Shown here: one piece after another, positions 58,139 to 64,000 of the stretch | Layout of the letters: every line of letters starts with the position of its first letter | How positions within the stretch are numbered: the stretch's first letter is position 1 | Source: RBC038 sp041390625 | GTDB taxonomy: Bacteria > Chloroflexota > Dehalococcoidia > UBA2979 | Assembly (NCBI GenBank): GCA_041390625.1 | Contig: JAWKPM010000001.1 | Location: forward strand, 317,763 to 381,762 | Length of the DNA: 64,000 bases | Reading direction: 5' to 3' | Position numbers and translations under genes: made by a program | Notes under the pieces: model-generated | Databases searched by the model: none | What the model was told of the DNA's origin: nothing | The model's input: only the letters and a program-made list of their open reading frames with translations

Positions 58139-58447
58139 GTGGTCGACGAGAAGACACTGCAGGAGTGCGCCGACTGGATCGCCGAGCAACTGAGCGAGGA
58201 GCTCGGGGGCTTCATCGCGGCGGAGCTGATCGACTACATCATCGCGGAGGAGACGAAGATCCGCGAAGAGTTCAGCGACGCCGAGATGGACCATCGGTCG
58301 ATGACCGGGCACCTGATCCCGCGCATGGAGGCCGAGGGCATGCCGGTGAAGACCGGCGCCATCACACCCAACCTCGTCGAGGAGATCCTCCACTGGGAGG
58401 ACGAGTGCCGCGCGATGGCCGGCAACCCGAGGAACGTCCGCCGCTAG
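58139..58447 (+). CDS. Unrecognised 102-residue acidic helical protein
   Basis: Soluble, acidic (many Glu/Asp) and predicted almost entirely helical: CADWIAEQLSEELGGFIAAE, then IIAEETKIREEFSDAEMDH and NLVEEILHWEDECRAMAG. The GTG at 58139 is chosen because GGAG lies about 6 bases upstream; TTG at 58100 would overlap the promoter. It has no known motif. Its stop lies 4 bases from the end of the convergent endonuclease gene. Confidence 0.6.
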   Translation: MVDEKTLQECADWIAEQLSEELGGFIAAELIDYIIAEETKIREEFSDAEMDHRSMTGHLIPRMEAEGMPVKTGAITPNLVEEILHWEDECRAMAGNPRNVRR

Positions 58448-58451
58448 CGCG

Positions 58452-59333
58452 CTAGCCCGGCACGCCCGTCACTGCCGCGCGGATCGCCTTCGCGCGCCGC
58501 ACGTTCTCGAGGTCGGGGCCCTTGTCCTCGATGCCCGGGACCTCGAGGAGCATCGCATTCGCGGCGATCTCCGGGATCGAGGCGGCTGCCTCCATCCAGA
58601 CCTCGAAGCCCTCGGTGCCGATGCGGCCGTCGCCGATGTTCTCGTGGCGGTCGCGGTTCTCGCCGAGGCCGAGCTTCGAGTCGTTGAGGTGCCACACGAC
58701 GAGCCGGTCGAGGCCGATCTCCGAATCGAACTCCGCGAACATCTGCTGCACGCCCTCGCGATCAGCCAGGTTGTAGCCCGCCGCGAACGCATGACAGGTG
58801 TCGACACACACGTTGAGCCGTCGGTCGCCGACGGCATGGAGGATCGCCCCGAGCTCGGCGAACGAGTGCCCGATGACCCCGCCGTGTCCCGCCGCGTTCT
58901 CGAGGGCGAGCGTCGCTGTGCCGGGCGCCCGCTCGAAGATCTCGGTGATCGCCCCGGCGATTTGAGGCAGGAACGCCTCGAGGCCCGCGCCCTTGTGTGA
59001 GCCGGTGTGCAGGACCAGTCCGAGGGCGCCCGCGCGGTCGGCAACCGTGAGCCCGTTCACGACCGCGTCGATGCCCTTCTGAAGCTGCTCCGGGTTCTCC
59101 GTGGCAAGGTTCACGAGGTAGGTCGAGTGCATCCACACCTCGCCGAGGCCGGCTTCGTCGTGCTCGCGGTGGAAGCGCTCGTACGCCTCGTCGGTGTGCT
59201 TCGTGACACGCCAGCTCTGAGGCGCAGCGGGGAAGAGCTGCATTGCCTCCGCCTCGATGGCGACGGCCCGGCCGACGGCGGTCCAGAGGCCGCCCGAGGA
59301 CGAGACGTGCGCGCCGACTTCCAGTCGCTTCAC
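58452..59333 (-). CDS. nfo: Endonuclease IV (apurinic/apyrimidinic endonuclease)
   Basis: Cuts DNA 5' of abasic sites in base-excision repair, 293 residues. The trinuclear zinc site segments appear in order: GAHVSSSGGL, HTGSHKGAG (His), LALENAAGHG (Glu), VCVDTCHAFAAGYNL (Asp and His), VWHLNDSKLGLG (Asp), DRHENIGDGRIG (His) and MLLEVPG (Glu). Length and order match Nfo. GTG start with GAGGGGGA 7 bases upstream. Confidence 0.94.
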   Translation of the reverse strand: MKRLEVGAHVSSSGGLWTAVGRAVAIEAEAMQLFPAAPQSWRVTKHTDEAYERFHREHDEAGLGEVWMHSTYLVNLATENPEQLQKGIDAVVNGLTVADRAGALGLVLHTGSHKGAGLEAFLPQIAGAITEIFERAPGTATLALENAAGHGGVIGHSFAELGAILHAVGDRRLNVCVDTCHAFAAGYNLADREGVQQMFAEFDSEIGLDRLVVWHLNDSKLGLGENRDRHENIGDGRIGTEGFEVWMEAAASIPEIAANAMLLEVPGIEDKGPDLENVRRAKAIRAAVTGVPG

Positions 59334-59488
59334 GGTGGCATCCCCCTCAGCCGGTCCCTGCTTCGGACGGCATCGTAGCAACCCTTAGGCGGCGGCCCGC
59401 GATTCCACGGCCGGCGCGGCCACGAGGACTGTCGATGCGCGCCACGACACTCGATAACCACTTGAGAACGCCTCGAGAGGTGCGCGCC

Positions 59489-59875
59489 ATGAACGAGCCG
59501 TCCCGCGAGTGGAACGCCCCCATGAGCGCCTTCGGGAGCGCGCTCGTCGTCCTGGACGACGACCGCGCGGCGCGCGCCTCGACGCTCGTGCTCCAGGAGC
59601 TCGGGCTGACCGTCGACCTCACCTCGAGCCTCGATGCCGCCATCGAGTGGATCGAGGCGGCCCACTACGAGGTCGTGATCGCCGCCGGCCGCGATGCGGT
59701 GCAGAGCGCCGAATTCGCCTGGCAGGTCCGCTACCTGTCGCGCGAGACGCGCATCGTGCTGCTTGGCGAGCCCGGCTTCCAGGCCGTCGGCCTGGACGAT
59801 CTCGGCGTCGAGGTCGTGGCCGCACCGGTCGACGTGAACGGCCTGATGGCCGTGCTCGGACCGACCTCCTCATAG
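59489..59875 (+). CDS. Degenerate receiver-domain (response-regulator-like) protein
   Basis: A 128-residue stand-alone receiver-like fold. The acidic pocket is present (VVLDDDRAARA, Asp23-25), but the phosphoacceptor Asp of strand 3 is missing: the strand reads YEVVIAAGRDA. The conserved Lys is also lost (VVAAPVDVNGL where K-P is expected). Phosphorylation is thus unlikely, and it may work as a protein-protein or ligand-binding pseudo-receiver. The ATG has GAGAGGTG 6 bases upstream. No histidine kinase or output domain gene is adjacent. It precedes the ferredoxin gene by 107 bases. Confidence 0.7.
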   Translation: MNEPSREWNAPMSAFGSALVVLDDDRAARASTLVLQELGLTVDLTSSLDAAIEWIEAAHYEVVIAAGRDAVQSAEFAWQVRYLSRETRIVLLGEPGFQAVGLDDLGVEVVAAPVDVNGLMAVLGPTSS

Positions 59876-59920
59876 CCTCGGCAATGGCCCTCGGGACGGC
59901 GCAGGCACCTGCGCGTTTCC

Positions 59921-59949
59921 TTGCTGGCGAATCTGCCCTTTGGTAGAGT
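59921..59949 (+). promoter_or_regulatory. Promoter of the ferredoxin-dUTPase operon
   Basis: TTGCTG (59921-59926), 17 bases, then TAGAGT (59944-59949), preceded by TGG as an extended -10. The start codon lies 33 bases further on. Confidence 0.45.
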
Positions 59950-59982
59950 CGCCGTAAACCAGCCGAACCCGAGGGAGCGGCC

Positions 59983-60498
59983 TTGCCTTATACGATCATC
60001 GAGACGTGCATCGGCTGCACGGCGTGCACGAACAAGTGCCCCGTCGAGGCCATCACCGGTCTCCGCAACGAGCTTCACATCATCGACCCGACGCTCTGCA
60101 TCGACTGCGGTGCGTGCGGCGCCGTCTGCCCCGTCGAGGCGATCCTCGACGACGTCGGCGACATCTGCCGCACGTTCCCCCGCCGAGAGCTGCCGCTGGC
60201 GAAGGTGGTCGACGAGAACTGCATCGGCTCCGGCTGCGAGCTCTGCATCAACATCTGCCCGTTCGAGGCGCTGTCGCTCCAGGACGCGCCAAACAGCCAC
60301 GACTTCTTCGGCGTCGCGACCGTCGACGCTCGCAAGTGCGTCGGCTGCCGCCTCTGCGAGCAGGCCTGCGGGTGGGGTTCGATCTACATCGACCCGCCGC
60401 GCGAGATGCTCAAGCGGGACGTCTACCCGCAGGAGGTCCTGACGCCGAAGCAGGGCAAGCGCGCCCGCGAGGCCGTCGCCGCCGCCCAGACGAACTAG
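59983..60498 (+). CDS. Ferredoxin-type protein with four 4Fe-4S motifs
   Basis: A 171-residue soluble electron carrier. Four cysteine clusters are visible: CIGCTACTNKCP (~9-20), CIDCGACGAVCP (~39-50), CIGSGCELCINICP (~80-93, with one residue more in the first spacing) and CVGCRLCEQACGW (~118-130). Two-cluster ferredoxins are commoner, so this looks like a fused pair or an electron-transfer subunit of an oxidoreductase. It starts with TTG, preceded by GAGGGAG at 6 bases. The dUTPase gene begins 9 bases after its stop. It might serve the lone GltB of this window as donor, which is speculative. Confidence 0.9.
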   Translation: MPYTIIETCIGCTACTNKCPVEAITGLRNELHIIDPTLCIDCGACGAVCPVEAILDDVGDICRTFPRRELPLAKVVDENCIGSGCELCINICPFEALSLQDAPNSHDFFGVATVDARKCVGCRLCEQACGWGSIYIDPPREMLKRDVYPQEVLTPKQGKRAREAVAAAQTN

Positions 60499-60506
60499 CC
60501 GCCTCA

Positions 60507-61019
60507 GTGCCGGAGTCGACCGCCGGCGAGCGCGAAGCCCGCGCTCGCCTCGAGGCGGCGATTGACGCCCACGAGGCCGGCTCGAGCAGCACGGTCCTCG
60601 TGCGCCCGCTGCGAGCCGGCGCCCGCATCCCGCAAGCCCAGACGGAGCACGCCAGCGGCCTCGACCTCCACGCCTGCCTGGAGGACGGCCCGATGACGAT
60701 CGGCCTCGAGCCGGTGCTCGTGCCGACCGGGCTCGCGATGGCTGTACCGCCCGGCATCGACGCGCAGATCCGACCGCGATCCGGCCTCTCATCGAGGGGT
60801 GTGCTCGCCATCCTCGGCACCCTGGACGCCGACTACCGAGGCGAGATCTTCGTCACGCTGTACTGCCTGCCGAGCGCGGCACCCTACGAGGTGCAGGACG
60901 GCGACCGCATCGCGCAGCTCGTCCTCACCCGCCTCGAGCCCGCGGCGTTCATCGAGGTCGAGGCGCTCGACGACACGGCCCGAGGCGCCGGCGGCCACGG
61001 CTCGACCGGAACCCGTTAG
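60507..61019 (+). CDS. dut: dUTP diphosphatase
   Basis: Hydrolyses dUTP to dUMP, keeping uracil out of DNA and feeding ThyX, 170 residues. The trimeric dUTPase motifs are seen: HASGLDLHA (motif 1), IRPRSGLSSRGV (motif 2), LGTLDADYRGEIFVTL (motif 3), GDRIAQLVLTRLE (motif 4) and the C-terminal RGAGGHGSTG (motif 5). The N-terminal ~30 residues are an extra helix absent from most bacterial enzymes. GTG start with no clear ribosome site, 9 bases after the ferredoxin stop, so it relies on coupling or a start further in. Confidence 0.93.
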   Translation: MPESTAGEREARARLEAAIDAHEAGSSSTVLVRPLRAGARIPQAQTEHASGLDLHACLEDGPMTIGLEPVLVPTGLAMAVPPGIDAQIRPRSGLSSRGVLAILGTLDADYRGEIFVTLYCLPSAAPYEVQDGDRIAQLVLTRLEPAAFIEVEALDDTARGAGGHGSTGTR

Positions 61020-61099
61020 CCCCGAGGCGCCGCGGCCTCGGTTGCCGGTACCGCACCACCGTCACACAGTGCGAACGGCGGGCGACCGAGGGGGCAGCC

Positions 61100-61468
61100 G
61101 TGCAGATCGTGGGCATCGCGCTCGGCGGCGCGCTGGGCGCCGTGCTGCGCTACGGCGTCACGCGAGCGTTCCAGCCGCTTGGGCGCGACGCGTTTCCCGT
61201 CGGCACGCTGGTCGCAAACCTCACCGGCGCGCTCGCGCTCGGCTTCCTCGTCACGTTCCTGGTCTCGAAGACGGAGGTCCCGCCTGCCGTGCGCCTCGGG
61301 GTGACGGCGGGCGTCCTCGGGGCCTACACGACCTTTTCGACGTTTTCTCTCGAGACCCTCGCGCTCCTCGAGGACGGCGCCTGGCAGCGCGCGACGCTCT
61401 ACGTCGCGCTGAGCGTCGGCGGCGGCATCGCGCTCGCGTGGCTCGGCCAGTCGCTCGCCCGCGCCTAG
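61100..61468 (+). CDS. crcB: CrcB/FluC fluoride channel
   Basis: Exports fluoride, 122 residues and four helices. Family points are GGALGAVLRYGVTRAF, GTLVANLTGALALGF (pore Asn) and LGAYTTFSTFSLETLALLE, with the Phe-rich track. Functional channels are dual-topology dimers, so a single gene may suffice. GTG start with GAGGGGG 5 bases upstream. I looked for a fluoride riboswitch in the 80-base leader and saw none. A terminator follows. Confidence 0.93.
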   Translation: MQIVGIALGGALGAVLRYGVTRAFQPLGRDAFPVGTLVANLTGALALGFLVTFLVSKTEVPPAVRLGVTAGVLGAYTTFSTFSLETLALLEDGAWQRATLYVALSVGGGIALAWLGQSLARA

Positions 61469-61546
61469 CGCCTGTCCACCTCGAAAGCGAGGTTCGGGGT
61501 CTCGATCCGGTCACGGAACTGGCGCGGAAGACGCTCCAGAAAAGGC

Positions 61547-61573
61547 GAGAGCGGGCCATGGAGGCCCGCTCTC
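61547..61573. terminator. Hairpin between crcB and the aquaporin gene
   Basis: An 11-bp perfect stem (61547-61557 with 61563-61573) around a 5-base loop. It lies in the ~200-base gap between the convergent genes. Nothing else is recognisable in that gap. Confidence 0.65.
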
Positions 61574-61671
61574 TCACCAACATCTGCCGTGCGGCGGGGG
61601 TGATTCAGCAGATGAAGGTGTCAACTTGGTACCGCCTCGACGCGCCACCCCGGCGCATCGACACGGACGGT

Positions 61672-62352
61672 CTACGGGGCGACCGTGGCCCGTTCCTCCT
61701 CGGGAATGAACACGTACTCGTAGAGGGCGGCGCCACCGACGGCGCCGAGAATCGGACCAATCCAGTACACGAGCTGGTCCCCGAAGGTCCCGCTCGCGAG
61801 CGCGGGAGCGATGGCACGCGCCGGGTTCAGCGCTGCGCCCGTCAGCCGGCCGCCGGCCGCGATGTCCATCACCAGCACGAGGCCGATGAAGAGCCCGCCC
61901 ATGCGCGGCGCACGAGAGTCAATCGAGGTCCCGAACACCGCCAGCATGAGGAACGCGGTCAGGATGGCTTCGATGCCCACGCCCTGCGCGAAGTTCACGC
62001 CGTCCGCGAGGGCGGGCGTGCCGAGGTTCACGAGATCCCGCATCTGCTGCGGTAGCAGCAGCACGAGGAGGATCGCCGCGAGGATGCCCCCGGCGAGTTG
62101 AGCCGCGACGTAGAGGCCGGTGTCCATCGCGCTCAACCGGCGCGTCGCCCAGAGGCCGATCGTGAGCGCGGGGTTGAACAGCCCCCCCGAAACGTGCCCG
62201 AGGGTCGACACCATGACCGCGAAGGCGATGCCGTGCGCGAGCGCAATCGCCACGGTGTCGGTGTTCCCGCTGGCGACGACCGCGCCGACGCCGACGAAGA
62301 TGAGGGTGAAGGTCCCCACCGCCTCGGCTGCGAGATTCTGGTAGTCGGTCAT
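61672..62352 (-). CDS. Aquaporin / glycerol-facilitator family channel
   Basis: A 226-residue MIP-family channel with six helices and two half-helices bearing the NPA boxes: GGLFNPALTIG (~57-67) and TGAALNPARAI (~172-182). The Arg after the second NPA (selectivity filter) is present. The overall length and a small residue pattern fit a water-type aquaporin more than a glycerol channel, but I cannot be sure. The weak ribosome site is compensated by a very good promoter at 62408-62436. Confidence 0.92.
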   Translation of the reverse strand: MTDYQNLAAEAVGTFTLIFVGVGAVVASGNTDTVAIALAHGIAFAVMVSTLGHVSGGLFNPALTIGLWATRRLSAMDTGLYVAAQLAGGILAAILLVLLLPQQMRDLVNLGTPALADGVNFAQGVGIEAILTAFLMLAVFGTSIDSRAPRMGGLFIGLVLVMDIAAGGRLTGAALNPARAIAPALASGTFGDQLVYWIGPILGAVGGAALYEYVFIPEEERATVAP

Positions 62353-62407
62353 CGATCATCCGTCGTCCGGTGCGTCGAGCCACCGGTCTGTCGCCGCGTT
62401 GTCGGGC

Positions 62408-62436
62408 ATTAGAGCGAAGATCAGCTTAGAAGTCAA
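62408..62436 (-). promoter_or_regulatory. Strong sigma-70-type promoter of the aquaporin gene
   Basis: On the minus strand TTGACT (62436-62431, 5/6) is followed after exactly 17 bases by TCTAAT (62413-62408, 5/6). It lies in an AT-rich patch unlike the rest of the window. Transcription would start near 62401, about 50 bases before the ATG. Confidence 0.7.
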
Positions 62437-62506
62437 CACACATTCTCAGTTTCTTTTTCCACAGGTTCGGCGGTCGGGGCTCATCGCCGCTGCGGAACCC
62501 CCGGTG

Positions 62507-62512
62507 TAGATT
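62507..62512 (+). promoter_or_regulatory. -10 element of a probable leaderless transcript
   Basis: TAGATT ends 7 bases before the ATG at 62520. The intervening bases are pyrimidine-rich and cannot form a ribosome site. Confidence 0.45.
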
Positions 62513-62519
62513 CCCCTCC

Positions 62520-63779
62520 ATGCGCCGACCGCCACCGGCCGCCCTCATCCGAGGCGTGATCGCCCTGCTCGTGCTCCTCGGTGCCGCGTGCGCCGGCTGT
62601 GGCGGCGGCGGCGACGTCGAGATCTCGAGCGCGACCGCCACCACTTCGCCGACCCCGACCGTCGAGGCGACTTCGACACCCACGACCCCGCCGCCCTCCA
62701 TCCCCGCCGCGCCGGAGAATCTGTTCGCCGGCGGGCTGCTCGTCAGCGACTACCTCGCCGCCGGCGGCGACGGCACCGAGGACTGCCTCCCGAGGCTCGT
62801 GGCGGCGTGGGACCTCGCACCCGTCGAGGGCGATCGCTGCGCCACCGTCCCCCTCGAGGTCGATGCGGAGGACTTCGTCTTCGTCGTGCGCCTCGACGCC
62901 GGCGCGGAGCTGCCGAGCCCCGGCGACGCCTGGTTCTTCGGGCAGGCCGAGAACTACCGACTCGTCGCCACGGCGCGTCAGTTGGTGAACGCGCTGACGT
63001 GGGACCTCCAGATCCTCGCGGTCGACGATCTGACCGGCGACGGCCTCGACGAGATCGTGCTGCGCTGGAGCGACTGCGACGTCGAGCCGTGCACGGTGCA
63101 CCTCCTCATCGCCTCCGCACATCGAGGCCGCCTGCAGGACATCACGCCCGACGGCCTCGAGTTCGCCTCCCTCGACAGCCTCGAGGCCCGCGACGTGAAC
63201 GAGGACCGGCTCACGGACCTCGTCATCGAGGGCTCCTCGGACCTCCCGGCGTCCGAGGGCGAGGTCACCGGTCCGCAGCGAGACGGCACGACGACCCTCT
63301 CCTGGGGCGGCATCCGCTTCTTCACCTCGGTGGAGCTGGACCCGCCCGTGTACCTCATCCATGCGCTGCTCGATGCCGATCGGCTGTTCAGCGCCGGTGA
63401 CTACTCGGGCGCGCGCAACGCCTACGAGGCCGCGGCCCGCGACGTCGCACTCCTCGATTGGCACGCGGAGAACGGCGAGTTGCCGGACCGGGTGAACCTG
63501 CTGCCGTATGCGTGGCTCCGCGCCGGCCTGGCCGCCGTCCGCTCAGGCGACGCCGTCGGCGGGCAGCAACTGTTCGCGACGGCGGTGCAGGGCCACGAGA
63601 CCAGCCTCATCGGTCTCGCCGCGGCGACCTATCTCGGCGGGCTGAACAGCGGCATCGGGCCCGACCAGGCCTGCTCGCTGGCCGAGAGCGTGGTGCAGAC
63701 ACGCCTTGAGGAGTGGGTGCGGATCTGGGACTTCGGCACTGCGAACCCGCCGCACAGCGTGTTCGACCTCTGCCGCTAG
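62520..63779 (+). CDS. Lipoprotein with FG-GAP-like segment and C-terminal helical repeats, unknown
   Basis: A 419-residue exported protein. The signal peptide ends in a lipobox region (LGAACAGCGGGG), and a Thr/Pro-rich linker follows (~35-62). The middle has VDDLTGDGLDEIVLRW and LEARDVNEDRLTDLVIEG, Asp-rich turns as in FG-GAP/VCBS propeller repeats. The last third (LLDADRLFSAGDYSGARNAY onward) looks like TPR-type helices. It may be a surface binding or sensing protein, and no enzyme motif is evident. A leaderless-type -10 lies upstream. Confidence 0.75.
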   Translation: MRRPPPAALIRGVIALLVLLGAACAGCGGGGDVEISSATATTSPTPTVEATSTPTTPPPSIPAAPENLFAGGLLVSDYLAAGGDGTEDCLPRLVAAWDLAPVEGDRCATVPLEVDAEDFVFVVRLDAGAELPSPGDAWFFGQAENYRLVATARQLVNALTWDLQILAVDDLTGDGLDEIVLRWSDCDVEPCTVHLLIASAHRGRLQDITPDGLEFASLDSLEARDVNEDRLTDLVIEGSSDLPASEGEVTGPQRDGTTTLSWGGIRFFTSVELDPPVYLIHALLDADRLFSAGDYSGARNAYEAAARDVALLDWHAENGELPDRVNLLPYAWLRAGLAAVRSGDAVGGQQLFATAVQGHETSLIGLAAATYLGGLNSGIGPDQACSLAESVVQTRLEEWVRIWDFGTANPPHSVFDLCR

Positions 63780-63798
63780 CGCCCTCGAGGCGCGGGCC

Positions 63799-63999
63799 TC
63801 ACGAGGCCGCGTGCGCCTCGGCATCGGCCTCGCGATCGGCGTCGGGCGTCTCGACGACCGCGTGCCGAGGTGGGGTCGAGAACGCGAGGGCGAGCGCGGC
63901 GACGGCGAAGAGCACCGCGAAGGCGACGAACGGCCCGTTGTAGGACCCCGAGCGCTCGAACCAGAGGCCCGTCGCGAACGGCCCGATGGCGTTGAACGT
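63799..63999 (-). CDS. C-terminal end of an MFS transporter (cut by window edge)
   Basis: The last 66 residues of a protein that continues beyond the right edge. TFNAIGPFATGLWFERSGSY resembles the loop before the final helices of monocarboxylate/oxalate-type MFS transporters (P-x-x-G-x-x-x-D/E-x-T/S-G-S-Y). It is followed by one helix (FVAFAVLFAVAALALAF) and a hydrophilic Asp/Glu/Ala tail. It ends with TGA, 20 bases from the convergent lipoprotein gene. Confidence 0.65.
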   Translation of the reverse strand, partial: TFNAIGPFATGLWFERSGSYNGPFVAFAVLFAVAALALAFSTPPRHAVVETPDADREADAEAHAAS

Positions 64000-64000
64000 C

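Noticed and set aside
61020..61099. Fluoride riboswitch upstream of crcB
   Set aside because: The expected conserved pieces and pseudoknot spacing are not seen in the 80-base leader.
1..64000. CRISPR arrays, insertion sequences, integrases, tRNA and rRNA genes
   Set aside because: No direct-repeat arrays, transposase or integrase motifs, or cloverleaf/rRNA sequences were recognised anywhere in the window.

Overview
This 64 kb window is a gene-dense, very GC-rich (roughly 70% by eye) bacterial chromosome segment with about 58 protein genes. It has no rRNA, tRNA, CRISPR array, insertion sequence or phage gene that I can see. The gene set is that of a free-living aerobic heterotroph: B12-dependent ribonucleotide reductase, ThyX, dUTPase, MetE, a lone glutamate synthase large subunit, F420/FMN luciferase-like (LLM) oxidoreductases, several CaiB/BaiF CoA-transferases, acyl-CoA enzymes, and surface proteins anchored by lipoboxes or a C-terminal helix with Thr/Pro/Ser-rich linkers. 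This mix fits Chloroflexota (Dehalococcoidia, SAR202- or Tepidiforma-like) best, with a deep Actinomycetota lineage as the alternative. That placement is inference; no marker gene here settles it.

Layout. 0-6.4 kb: partial membrane protein, class II ribonucleotide reductase, secreted CHRD-like protein, polymer-type membrane protein. 6.5-15.7 kb: crotonase, MetE, orphan Tat/lipoprotein solute-binding protein, DtxR/MntR regulator, LLM enzyme, M42 peptidase. 15.7-23.4 kb: RNA uracil methyltransferase-Maf-methyltransferase operon, a LiaF-like pair including a 53-residue gene, and an ABC ATPase with a giant FtsX-type permease. 23.4-31.5 kb: gltB, then a yibE-eamA-caiB operon. 31.6-38 kb: LLM-M20 peptidase pair, short hydroxyacyl-CoA dehydrogenase, a thioredoxin-like lipoprotein read through an in-frame TGA, F420-type split-barrel protein, DUF1932-type dehydrogenase, kinase-like protein. 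38-48 kb: cupredoxin, acyl-CoA dehydrogenase, oxalyl-CoA decarboxylase-like enzyme, TlpA-like protein, sirtuin, propeller, hydrolase, CoA-transferase, FabF. 48-58 kb: small unknown genes, ThyX, acetyl-CoA hydrolase/transferase, tandem MFS transporters, a double-domain CoA-transferase. 58-64 kb: endonuclease IV, degenerate receiver, four-cluster ferredoxin with dUTPase, fluoride channel, aquaporin, lipoprotein, and an MFS fragment at the edge.

The most interesting locus is 34874-35455 (minus strand). A thioredoxin-fold lipoprotein has TGA exactly at the first cysteine of its active site (Trp-TGA-Pro-Phe-Cys), with the frame open on both sides and a hairpin about 20 nt downstream. This is the classic signature of a selenocysteine (UxxC) protein. 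Genome-style signals also stand out. TAG is the stop codon of about 45 of 58 genes, and TGA is found largely at coupled gene junctions. Several genes have a TAnnnT -10 element 6-7 nt before the start codon, suggesting leaderless transcripts. The 5-mer CCTCG/CGAGG is strongly over-represented.
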